Notes under the pieces: generated by a model
Seen by the model: only the letters and a program-made list of their open reading frames with translations
The model's database searches: none
Told to the model about the DNA's origin: nothing
Part shown: one piece after another, positions 43,774-53,889 of the stretch
Numbering within the stretch: the stretch's first letter is position 1
How the letters are laid out: each line of letters begins with the position of its first letter
Position numbers and translations under genes: made by a program
DNA from: Henckelia pumila
Taxonomy: Eukaryota > Streptophyta > Magnoliopsida > Lamiales > Gesneriaceae
Assembly: GCF_033568475.1 (NCBI RefSeq)
Contig: NC_133123.1
Location: forward strand, 153,837,753-153,901,752
DNA length: 64,000 nt
Reading direction: 5' to 3'

Positions 43774-43930
43774 GGCGATAGTCTATGCCGCCCTTCGGGG
43801 CAGTGCCCGAAGGGCAATCTGACGGTCCCGGGCTCCTTTGCACATCAAATGACAATCTGACGGTCCCGGGCTCCTTTGCACATCAAATTCCTTCGGGCAC
43901 TGCCCCCGAAGGGCAGCATAGACTATCGCC
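43774..43930. repeat. 157-bp inverted-repeat element upstream of NLR
   Basis: About 40-bp arms (GCGATAGTCTATGCCGCCCT and its complement, ending AGCATAGACTATCGCC) flank two copies of a 36-bp unit containing CAATCTGACGGTCCCGGGCT. Within the left arm, GCCCTTCGGG-GCAGTG-CCCGAAGGGC forms a perfect 10-bp stem. No clear target duplication. It lies 126-282 bp upstream of the NLR start at 43648. Confidence 0.88.
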
Positions 43931-44079
43931 TCCAGCAATGGTTCCCCATCAGCGGCTTAAAAGTCGAAATAATTTCTGACATTCGGGAGTAATATATTTG
44001 GTTTCTTCTAAAAAAAAAAAAAAAAAACTTATTTCGAAACTGTTGAGACTCACATGTATTGAGCAAACTTTTGTCTCTC

Positions 44080-44880
44080 TCCGCCGCACCATCTTTTCAC
44101 TTTATCCTTCATCATTTCGAAACTTTGAGCTCCGATTTAAGCTGCCTCGCCGCTTGAAAATCTTATTTGAGCATTGATGCGGAATCCTGTCGACTAGGGA
44201 TACCTTTCACTACCCATTTTTCTTAGTTTTGAGAGCCGCCCGTCGACCCCATTTTGCGGCAGCCGTCTTTTCGCCGCCCATTTTGCCTTCGCCGACCGTT
44301 GTTCAGCCTTGGGTCGAAGTTGTTTGGTAGTTTGGAGTTTGTTTTCATATATAATTCGAAAATTAGGGTTTCGTATTTGGGGCTTTTGGTTAATTCGAAA
44401 TCATATGATTGATATATGTTTAAATGTTGATTAAGGTGCTATATTTGAGCGGATTGGAGGTATCAATCGAGTTTCTTATTTTTCTGGAATTTATTTCGAA
44501 TTTTCAGAATATATATGAGGATTTTAGAATTTTTGAGTTGAATTATTGGATATTTAGGTATTGGAATGCCTTAAAATTTGTATATAATAGTTCTGAAATT
44601 TATGGTCAATTTTCAGAAATTTCAGAATTATGATTGAGGTATTTTTTATCAAAGGATTTTATATTTGAATTGTTTGGAAGTTATATGTACTGAATGTTGA
44701 CTGGAAATGATAATTGCCGGTGGAGCCCAGTGATCAGGGCCCTAACATTCTCTTTATTACACTTTGTCCAAAACCAAAGCTTGGCTCCAAGTGTTCAATG
44801 TTCTAGGTTCTAACTCGTATGTCTATGTTGAGTGGGCTGAGCCAACAGTGAAACCATGATCATTAGTGTTGTGGTTAAAT
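44080..44880 (+). repeat. Duplicated repeat block, copy 2
   Basis: Second copy of the block at 39010-40130 in the same orientation, with an internal deletion around 44735. It lies between the divergent NLR genes. Confidence 0.8.
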
Positions 44881-45128
44881 GAGACTTCGATCCAGGTTAA
44901 CCTATTGAATTGCGAGAACAAAGTAAATTCAATCAATTTTGTTCCATGTACATCCATTTTCTTTGTTGATTAAATATTTATCCCAGGCAATTATAGTGTG
45001 TGTAGGTTGATCGTTCATTCATTACTCGAATCCGTGTTTTGTACCTGGATCATCATATTGGTGGATATTTCTAACTGATTTTCTTTGTTCTTATAGAGTG
45101 AAGTTTTGGATCCAATCACTGGTCAGTC

Positions 45129-45668
45129 ATGCTACTTAGAACCAAGTTCAGCCAGAAAACCCACTATGAAACTATGGGTGTGAAGGAAGATGCTAGCTAT
45201 GAAGAAATCCGTAAAACTTACCGAACGACCATCATCAACTGTCATCCTGATAAACAACTACAGATGACCTCAGAAACATCCAATCACAAACATGGATCTG
45301 AAAATGAGTTTTTATAGGTGCAAAGAGCATGGGAGATCCTCAGTGATCCAAGATCTCGTGCACTTTATGACAGTCATCTGCAAATACTGAGACAGAATTC
45401 TGCAACAACTGATGATCTCAGGTTACAGGACATGACTGTTGAAGATGCTGGTGATTGTTTTGAATTCTCCTACCATTGCAGGTGCGGTGATTGTTTCTTG
45501 GTCGATTCTTTGGAGTTGGAAGAAATGGGACTTACATTTTTTAGGAATGATAGTAAAATATCCTTACAGACACTAGGATCTTTACCAGCATCAATTGTTC
45601 TTCCATGTGGATCTTGCTCTACTAAAATTTTGTTATACATCGATACAGAGGTTACACTGCAGGTTTAG
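45129..45668 (+). pseudogene. DPH4-like J-domain protein (diphthamide pathway), one nonsense codon
   Basis: DPH4 is a small J protein with a CSL zinc finger that supports diphthamide synthesis on elongation factor 2. The first part reads KTHYETMGVKEDASYEEIRK with the J-domain HPD intact (NCHPDK). TAG at 45315-45317 interrupts EFL-VQRAWEILSDPRSRALYD, and the same frame continues to a CSL finger (YHCRCGDCF ... LPCGSC) and a natural stop at 45666-45668. Apart from the TAG the 179-codon frame is whole. The TAG sits in TTTTTATAG|GTG, which resembles a splice acceptor, but I see no donor that would remove it. Probably a young pseudogene, intronless within the coding part. Confidence 0.8.
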
Positions 45669-47628
45669 TCGAAATTTGATTATTTCCTATTTCAATCGTC
45701 TCATTATCACGTAATTTATGATATGTTCCTTAATCCCTTGGAAGATGAAGAACGATTTGGTTTCCTTGTGGGCCGAAAAGACAATGAAGAGAGAGTAAAC
45801 TCAGTATGTAGTCATATTATTGTAAAAGTTTTCTTTTAGATATAGTGTGGTGGGTCAATTTCGTCGATGATTGAACCTTGCCAAGCTTTCCATTACATTG
45901 GCATCTCTTTGTCATAACATTGGCCACATTCTTGAGCATGCCATGTAGAGCATTTATATGTTGCACTGATTGTTCCTTAAATCAATCTCCAAATTTGAGT
46001 CATGTCTGTGGATATAGTTGTTGAAGGTTATCTTTTATACTCTTTTTTTTTTTTCTCTTTTTGCTATTGCGTTTCTAAGTGGAGAGAAAAATTATTCTTT
46101 CTTTTTGTTTTTTAATTTAAAAGTTAATTAAAAGTGTTAAAAAAGTTTATTTAAAGGTGAGTTTTGAAAATGAAAGAGTAGAAACCAATAATCATTTCTA
46201 TAATATTTATTTTCCTCAAAACAAAGGGAGTTGATCATCTTTTTAAAAATTACCTCATAAAAAATCATACATTATCTCTATCATGCTCGGATATTCTCCT
46301 TGAGAAATCACCTCGAAATCATTCTCTGGAAATCATTAAAACTACGTCCGTCGCAAGTAGATAATTAAAATCCTTTATTAAATTTTAGTCAAAATAAATT
46401 GGTTAAAAAATAAATTAATTATCATGTGATTTATGAGATCATTTAAAAAATTTTGGGCGTTACATAAGTTAAGTTTAAATTTAAGATTTATTGCATTGTA
46501 AATAATAAATTATAATCGAAATTCATAAATTTAAAATTCATGAATTCAAATGCAATTTACGTATGAATTTAAGATTTAATCTATTATAACCTCGCAAGAA
46601 AGTTTTCGGACATCCGTCAATTGTGCAGCACTTTGATTTTCATGCTTGGGGTTAGTGTGCACGAAATACTTTAGGCCGATTAAAAGCCGATTAAAAGATG
46701 TAGGCCGATTAAAAGATGTCGGAGTTCTGGAAAGGGAAAGTGAATAAATTACTGTAGCTAAAAGTGTCAAAACAGATTATAAGTAGTGTTGGTCGAACCA
46801 CAAACCGCGCACAACCAACCATTAGGCGGGGCTACCTGGGTCAGACTGTTTTCTAAGAAGGTTGAAAAAACATCAATCAAACCCATCTATTTTATGTGAG
46901 GTGGATGGAAAGGGACAACCAGGGGACAGACCGACCCCGCTTACGGATCAACCCAACAAACCCAATTCATTTTGATAATTCTAGAAATTAACTTAAAGAA
47001 TGATGGTGAATTTGGATCTTGTCTACACAGAAATTTGAAAACCAAATGAAATGTATTAAATAATATTTTAAATTATTTGAATTTTTATTCATGTTTTGTC
47101 ATTTTTTTTAAAATGGGTTTTCATATAATATTTTTTTGGAAAGTCAAGGATATTAATGTAATTTTTCTCATTTGGAAAGAATATTGGTTAAAAATAATTA
47201 TTAATAACAACTTTTATTTGTAATAAATTATAAGTTTAAAAGTTTAAATTATGTAAATATGTATGAGCTTTGTGAGTTAATAATATGCGGTGTCATAAAA
47301 AAAATAAGTAAACATAAAATTTATAAAATTATAAGTATAATCAAATGCTCATCATAGCTAATATACATAACACAGCTTTAGAGTATGCGCCCTGAATCGT
47401 CGGACTCAGCTCAACTACTGCTCAAGTACGACATGCCCTTGAACAAACCTTTTAAGAATCTTATCATGTTGTAATAATTTAATCTTAAAAAAATTATCGT
47501 GAGGTGTCAAATACTACAAGCCTTTCATAATTATTTTTCGACAAGCTGGTGGCCACTTTCCATGTTTTTTTTTTATAGCATCTTTTGATGTTTTGAACTT
47601 TTTGGTAACGCTGATACACAAATCATGG
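45669..47628. other. Intergenic spacer upstream of second NLR
   Basis: AT-rich, no gene. GGGCGTTACAT near 46453 resembles an LTR end and may mark an old fragment. The last few hundred bases should contain the promoter of the NLR at 47656; no TATA box can be assigned with confidence. Confidence 0.5.
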
Positions 47629-47650
47629 TTTGATTTTGGGCACTGAGAAA
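47629..47650 (+). promoter_or_regulatory. Conserved leader motif before second NLR
   Basis: Identical to the 22-bp block before the other NLR (43662-43683, minus), here ending 5 bp before the ATG. Confidence 0.5.
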
Positions 47651-47655
47651 CAACA

Positions 47656-50340
47656 ATGGCAGCAGCTTATGCATCTCTTCTGTCCCTCGGACATATTCTT
47701 GACCAGTTACTGCAACACCCACCGCGCCAAATGGCTGTTCTTCACAAAGCCCAGATCCATTCTTTGCTTCAAATTATCACTTTCCTGCAAGATTTTCTTG
47801 AAGAATATTCGCTGACAAGTTGGGTCGAGATTCAGGCATTGGAGGAAAAAATATCAAGATCAGCATATGCAGCAGAAGATATCATCGAAAGCCGTGTGGT
47901 GGATCAAATTCTTGCAATTTCTAAAGCCCAAAGGAGAGGGATATTTACTCATTTCAACCTTTTTTCAAAGAAAACATTGAGGAGCTCCACTGAGTTCAGT
48001 CAAGATTTAGATAAAGTAATAGAAGAATTCGATTCTATGAAGAAAGATGTGATGAAGATCAAGGAAATTCAAGGGAAAAAAGTCGTGCAGCAGCCAACAA
48101 AAGATGCGACTTCTGGTTCTTTCGTACGAGGTACATCCAGAAGCAAGAATACTATGGTGGGATTTGATGAAGATTTGATTCAATTAATGGAGATGCTCAC
48201 TGGGGACGAATCAAATCTCCAAATTCTCCCCCTCGTCGGGATGGGTGGCATCGGCAAGACTACCCTCGCCAAAAATGTTTTCGACAATCCACTTATTGTG
48301 CAGCACTTTGATCGTCGTGCTTTGGTTACAATATCTCAACAATACAGTGTCCATGAAATCCTTGTAGGCCTATTAAAAAATATTGGATTTCTTGCAGGAG
48401 GAGATGAAGAAATCACTCGAGATGATGATGATGATGAATTAGGATTACGTATGCATAGAAGTTTGTTTGATAGAAGATATTTCATTGTTATGGATGACAT
48501 GTGGACTATCGAGGTTTGGGATGGCATAAAGAGGTTTTTTCCGGATAATAACAATGGTAGTCGAGTCATGGTCACTACGAGACTAACAAATGTGGCCGAT
48601 GATTTTCGCTCGTGTGCACCTCATCAACTACATTTTCTAGACGGAGATCAAAGTTGGGCTTTGTTTTGTGACAAGGTGTTTGGAAAAGAAAGTTGCCCTC
48701 CTGAGTTGGAAGAAGCAGGGAAGACAATTGTGAGAAATTGTAGAGGGCTTCCCCTCGCCATTGTTGCGATTGGTGGACTTCTTGCAAAGTCTAGTCGAAC
48801 GTTTGAATACTGGGATTATGTTGCTAATGATACATATGCGGCGTTAAATATGGGAGGTGATGAGATCTGTTTTGACATATTATCTTTAAGTTATAAGTTC
48901 TTACCTATTCATCTAAAACCATGTTTCCTTTATTTGTCGATATTTCCGGAAGACTGTGAGATTAGAATTTCAAGGCTTGTTAAACTATGGGTAGCAGAGG
49001 GGATTCTTAAACCGATGGGATCCAGAAATTTGGAGGAAATTGCAGAGGAAAATTTAAAAGATTTGATAGATAGAAATCTGATTCAGGTTAATGATTATGG
49101 GTCTAGAAAGAAAATCAAAACTTGCACCATCCATGATCTCTTAAGAGACCTATGCCTCAGGGAAGCTCGAAAGGAGAAATTTCTGTGTGTCTCTATGATC
49201 CATAGCCTAAACAGTCATCCCAGAAGCATCAATAATCAGCGGCGGCTTATTATTCAGCGAAGCTCCGATGAAGAGGAACTTCAACAACAGGTCTTTGATG
49301 CAATGAATTCGGTATCATCTACCCGTTCATTAATATGTTGTGAATTGAAGTCCACATCTATAAAGCTGTCTGTTTGTTTTAGACTGCTAAGAGTACTCTG
49401 CATCAATGGTATCTATTCCTGCAAAGAAATTCAACAACTAGTTAACTCGAGATACATTGATTTCAAGGCTCCATCTTATCCAAATATGTCGAATACTTTA
49501 GAATCTCTATCCCTACTATGGAATCTGCAGACTATTACCATCGGTGGTTCTGCAAGTGCGTGGCCAATGAATCTACCAGGTGAAATATGGGAAATGCCAC
49601 AACTCAGGCATCTAGAAATGGAAGGAGAGTTTCATTTGCCTGATCCTCCGAGCAAAAAGGGCAGGCGAGATATTATCGTTCTGAAAAACCTGCAAACACT
49701 CTATCAGATAAGCAATTTCAGCTGTACCGATGAGGTGGTTCATAGAATCCCAAACTTGAGAAAACTGGGAACTACTTACTTGGGGGAATTTACCAGGGAT
49801 TACGGTGAAAATGTTTACAATATTTCCAAGTTACATAATCTGGAATCACTTGTCTTGGATAGTTACGTGAATGTGGTGCAAATCAGATTGCCACAATCGC
49901 TCAAGAAGTTGACTTTGGAAAGGTGCAGAGTGTGTTGGGAAGATTTGAAGGTGGCTGGCTCATTGCCTCATCTTGAAGTTCTCAACTTGCGGTATAATTC
50001 AGTCCTAGGGCCGTGTGAATGGAATCCTGTGGAAGGAGAATTTCTTGAATTGAAGTGCTTACGAATTGATGATACAGAGCTTGTGGAGTGGACAGCAGAC
50101 AGCTTTCACTTCCCTCGCCTGGAGAAACTTCAACTCGGGTTTCTTAGACGCTTAAAGGAAATCCCATTTGGTATCGGAGAAATACAAACACTTCGATCCA
50201 TTTCATTAGCAGTCTGTAGTGAATCAGCCAATTCTTCTGCACAGAAGATACAAGAGGAACAACGAAACCTTGGAAATTATGATCTTCAGCTTCGTATTCT
50301 TAAAAGGGGCGGCGGTGAGTTTTCACATACAGTAGTGTAA
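47656..50340 (+). CDS. CC-NBS-LRR disease resistance protein, R1A-like (894 aa)
   Basis: Intact single-exon immune receptor. R1-type coiled coil (residues 1-150, AYAAEDIIESRVVDQIL at 70-86). NB-ARC: P-loop GMGGIGKTT at 195-203, kinase-2 FIVMDDMW at 276-283, RNBS-B GSRVMVTTR at 301-309, GLPLA at 364-368, PHLKPCFLYL-like RNBS-D block near 418-428 and the MHD-equivalent IHD at 492-494. LRRs occupy about 540-880, with LWNLQTI, LPGEIWEMPQLRHL and LPHLEVLNL units. An acidic stretch DDDDDE near 256-261 is absent from its neighbour. The ATG is chosen because the paralogue starts with the same MAA-(A)-ASLLSLGH. All motifs expected of a working receptor are present. Confidence 0.95.
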   Translation: MAAAYASLLSLGHILDQLLQHPPRQMAVLHKAQIHSLLQIITFLQDFLEEYSLTSWVEIQALEEKISRSAYAAEDIIESRVVDQILAISKAQRRGIFTHFNLFSKKTLRSSTEFSQDLDKVIEEFDSMKKDVMKIKEIQGKKVVQQPTKDATSGSFVRGTSRSKNTMVGFDEDLIQLMEMLTGDESNLQILPLVGMGGIGKTTLAKNVFDNPLIVQHFDRRALVTISQQYSVHEILVGLLKNIGFLAGGDEEITRDDDDDELGLRMHRSLFDRRYFIVMDDMWTIEVWDGIKRFFPDNNNGSRVMVTTRLTNVADDFRSCAPHQLHFLDGDQSWALFCDKVFGKESCPPELEEAGKTIVRNCRGLPLAIVAIGGLLAKSSRTFEYWDYVANDTYAALNMGGDEICFDILSLSYKFLPIHLKPCFLYLSIFPEDCEIRISRLVKLWVAEGILKPMGSRNLEEIAEENLKDLIDRNLIQVNDYGSRKKIKTCTIHDLLRDLCLREARKEKFLCVSMIHSLNSHPRSINNQRRLIIQRSSDEEELQQQVFDAMNSVSSTRSLICCELKSTSIKLSVCFRLLRVLCINGIYSCKEIQQLVNSRYIDFKAPSYPNMSNTLESLSLLWNLQTITIGGSASAWPMNLPGEIWEMPQLRHLEMEGEFHLPDPPSKKGRRDIIVLKNLQTLYQISNFSCTDEVVHRIPNLRKLGTTYLGEFTRDYGENVYNISKLHNLESLVLDSYVNVVQIRLPQSLKKLTLERCRVCWEDLKVAGSLPHLEVLNLRYNSVLGPCEWNPVEGEFLELKCLRIDDTELVEWTADSFHFPRLEKLQLGFLRRLKEIPFGIGEIQTLRSISLAVCSESANSSAQKIQEEQRNLGNYDLQLRILKRGGGEFSHTVV

Positions 50341-50976
50341 TCTATTATAAATACTAGTATAATCGCACACACGTATTGCGTGTATATAAAACCATATAAT
50401 ATTTAATATTGTATGTTACATACAAATGTTATTTTTTAATCATATTTAAATATAGTCGAGAAAACAGTGGTAATCCTCTGTTACAACAGCGCTTTGTGTC
50501 GGCATTATGTGAGCAAAAACGCCTTTATAATGGAGAATCGGATGTTTTTATAAGAACGGGTCGGTTTTTCAGGAGAAATCGAAGAGAAACGGCTTCCCTA
50601 ATTTTTTCCCTCTACGATATATATGTATGTTTTGAGGATAGGGGACGAGAGAGATTGGACGGTTAAGTGATAGAATGGATTGGGTCAATTTGTTTGAATC
50701 AATGGGCGAGTGAACAGTTCTCTTTTTTCTTATATTATTTTATGGTTTATATCAAAGTTTATTGTATTATTATTTATAAAATATGAGTTATTATTTAGAA
50801 AATAATTAGAGATCAATTTGAGTATTTCATGTATATTTCATTTTTTAAATGTATATAATATTATATTTTATTTAATAAATAATTGAAATAATTCTATTTT
50901 ATTTCAATTTTTTTAGTTCCCGGTTATAGTATTAGAAGAAATTTACGTTCACAAATTTTACTCAACTAATGTGTAG
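50341..50976. other. Spacer 3' of second NLR
   Basis: AT-rich. It includes the palindrome ACACGTATTGCGTGT near 50371. No gene. Confidence 0.5.
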
Positions 50977-51051
50977 GTTTATTTATGGCTAATTGCATTC
51001 ACACCCCATATGAAAAGTCTAAAAGACATAAAACTCTCTAAGAAATATTAA

Positions 51052-52640
51052 GGGAAAATTGCGTATATTACCCTTGTGAAATCCCGGGTTTGCTGATAAC
51101 CCCGTATGAAAGTTTTTTTAAGCTAATAACCCCCTGTGATTCTATATATGTATCATGAGAAAATAACACCAAATACCCCGTGAAATTATCAAAGAGCTAA
51201 TAACCCTCTGTGTAATGGATTTGAGCAAATGAACTCATGTGTTATATTTTTTTTAGCTCACTCTCCCTAAAATATATATTTTTTGTCTAAAATATATATT
51301 AAAAAACAAAAAATACCTCAATTTAAAAATAATACTCTATCATTTTGTCAATTGATATATTATATATTTTCATCTATTAAATTTGTTGTGCAAGGATTTA
51401 TTCATTTATTTTTATCACTTAAAATCGTACAAATATTAATCGATTTAATTGAATTCTTATGTTATGAATATATTATATTATCTTATATTAGCTACATAAA
51501 AAAATTATGATTATTTAAAAAAAACTAAAATGATATATAAAAAATTTCACCGAAAAAATAATATTTTGTCGAAACATAATTTTTAGATAATTTAAAAATA
51601 ATAACACAAAAAATAGATGTTTGATAATTTTTTTTCACTAAAAAATATATTTAATCTATTTTACCTATGAAAATGAATAAAAATAAAAAGTTTTTCATTG
51701 TGAATTTTTTTTATCCTACACTCAAATTATTTGTGAAAATTAAATGCATGGCATTTAAATTTTAAGAAAATTTGTGCCAAAAAATTTTAAGAAATTTTTT
51801 TTTATATATCATTTTAGTTTTTTTAAATAATCACATTTTTTCATGTAGCCAATATAAGATAATATAATACAATCATTACATAAGAATTCAATTTAATCGA
51901 TTGAGATTTGTACGATTTTAAGTGATAAAAAAAATAAATAATTCTTTGCACAACAAATTTGATGGATCGAAATATATAATATATCAATATAATTGACAAA
52001 ATGATAGAGTATTATTTTTAAATGGAGGTATATTTTTGTATTTTAATATATATTTTAGACAAAAATATATTTTAGGGAGAGTGAGCTAAAAAATATAACA
52101 CAGGGATTCATTTGCTCAAAATCCATTACACAGGGTGTTATTAGCTCTTCAACAATTTCACGGGGGTATTTGGTGTTATTTTCTTGTACGGATAGGGACT
52201 TTCATGCAAAAAAAAATTATAACATAAGGGCTTAAATGTTCAAACTCGTTACACAGGGATGTATTAGCTCATGCGTATTTTCATAGGGGTGGTTGGAGCA
52301 ATTATCTCTATGTATCATGCACACCCTTTTTAGCTAAAAATAATGAAAAAATGACGAAAATACCCCTGCTTAAAAAAATGAAAATATTAATATAAAATTA
52401 TTATATATAAGTTTCATAGTTATTTAACTAAAATTTGATTATTTTATTCAATTAAATATAAAATTATAAAAAAAATTAACTTAATCATTTTTTTAAGTGG
52501 GGGTATTTTCGTCATTTTTTAGTTGTAAAGGTTTGCTTGCTAAATATTTAGAATCATAGGGGGTTATTAGCTTAAAAAACTTTCATAGGGGGTTATCAGC
52601 AAACTCGGGATTTCACAAGGGTAATATATGCAATTTCCCC
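51052..52640. mobile_element. Mutator-type MITE, middle of the nest
   Basis: Ends are GGGAAAATTGCGTATATTAC and (complement) GGGGAAATTGCATATATTAC. The arms match over about 90 bp (TTGCTGATAACCCC and TTAAGCTAATAACCCCCT). Exact 9-bp duplications AAATATTAA lie at 51043-51051 and 52641-52649. Confidence 0.92.
51156..52308. mobile_element. Foldback Mutator-type element, innermost of the nest
   Basis: Flanked by 9-bp duplications TATGTATCA (51147-51155 and 52309-52317). Very long inverted arms: AATAACACCAAATACCCC, AGCTCACTCTCCCTAAAATA and the following AT-rich sequence recur inverted from about 52190 down to 51780. The right end has an extra 115-bp diverged copy of the terminal motif (about 52190-52308), so the repeat is asymmetrical. 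No gene. Confidence 0.87.
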
Positions 52641-52857
52641 AAATATTAATAGGCTAATGTATCCCTCAGTTTTTTAAAATGTAGCACATTTCACCCATAT
52701 GTTATACAAACTCGGGCACATTTATACCCTCTCATAGGGGTTTTTATGCTAATTTTTTTAAAACATAGGGTCTAGCATGCTATTAATTTTACAAAAAGAG
52801 TTTTATGTCTTTTAGACTTTTCACATGGGATGTGAATGCAATTAGCCCGTTTATTTA

Positions 52858-53035
52858 AAACTAATATCAAACGTTTTCATTTAACGTGGACGAACTTGTA
52901 GTTTAATTATGATTTTATATATATTAATTAATTTATATATCTGGAACAATAGTGTCCACGACCATTACAACGAGTCTTGGTAGTTGGTACCTTTGTGGTT
53001 GACAGAATCTGTGATCATCAATTTACTTAAGTTTT
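52858..53035. other. Short spacer
   Basis: No feature recognised between the MITE nest and the hAT MITE. Confidence 0.5.
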
Positions 53036-53043
53036 AGCACATG

Positions 53044-53508
53044 TAGAGGTGGTTCGGTACGGTATATCGGTATTTTCAACGAATACTACATATCGTATCG
53101 AAAATTTCGGTACCAAAAAACGATACGGATATCATACGGAAAATGTCGGTATACCGAAATTTCGATATGTCATAAATCCATATCGTTTTACCGAAAAATT
53201 TCAGTATACTGAAATTTGATACGGTATCAGTATGATACCGTCTATACCGATATTTTTTTTAAAAACTCTATAATTAAAACATAGTTTATTACATTTTTTA
53301 TATATATAATTAAAATATATTTTATTATAATATTTTTTTCGGTATTTTGGTATACCGAAAATACCGATATTTTCCAAATCTTATACCGATACCAAAAATT
53401 TCGGTACGATATCATATCGTACCGAAATTTTCGATATATACAATTTTTTTCGGTACAATATATGCGGTATGACGATATTTCATATTTTGGTATTTTTCGT
53501 CAGCGCTA
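53044..53508. mobile_element. hAT-type MITE (465 bp) rich in GGTATACCGAA words
   Basis: It begins TAGAGGTGG and ends CAGCGCTA (complement TAGCGCTG), flanked by exact 8-bp duplications AGCACATG (53036-53043 and 53509-53516), the hAT signature. The interior is built of inverted copies of CGGTATACCGAAAT and related words and folds on itself throughout. No coding capacity. Confidence 0.92.
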
Positions 53509-53516
53509 AGCACATG

Positions 53517-53889
53517 TAAGATTAAGAAATATAATTGTTATTGTTTCGATGTGTTAATTGTTGTGCACAAGTATATCTTTTATTTTCTCTCAAATTCACT
53601 TCTCTTCAGTTGGATGACACTCATGGCTGCTTAACTGCTGATTATCGGATTAGGATTCAACATTCCATGCTTCATGTTCATTGCACGTAAAGTTCAATTG
53701 AAAATCCACAAAATAATAATATTAACAAGGAGAGGTTAAACCCTACCTCATGGGTATTACACTAATGCAATCCACACGGGGACTTGCAATTTTTGCACGT
53801 CCCCATGTGCAACCTCCCCCCTATTTTTTGTTTTTTTTTCGCTTTTAAATTAATTATATAATTAATTATATTTTTTAAAATTATTATTT
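53517..53889. other. Spacer with a short hairpin
   Basis: No gene. GGGGACTTGC-AATTTTTGC-ACGTCCCC near 53777 forms a short imperfect hairpin in a GAGAGGTTAAACCCTACC context that may be a fragment of a repeat. Confidence 0.4.

Larger units (their letters stand above)
50986..52848. mobile_element. Mutator-type MITE, outermost of a nest of three
   Basis: Ends are TGGCTAATTGCATTCACA and (complement) GGGCTAATTGCATTCACA, with arms continuing through AAAGTCTAAAAGACATAAAA. Exact 9-bp duplications GTTTATTTA lie at 50977-50985 and 52849-52857. Non-coding; two further elements are inserted within it. Confidence 0.9.

Noticed and set aside
43774-43930. Classical transposon MITE call
   Set aside because: The arms are good but I could not find a target-site duplication, so it is listed only as an inverted repeat.
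45315-45317. Natural stop of a short J-domain protein
   Set aside because: The same frame continues with conserved J-domain and CSL residues, so the stop is secondary.
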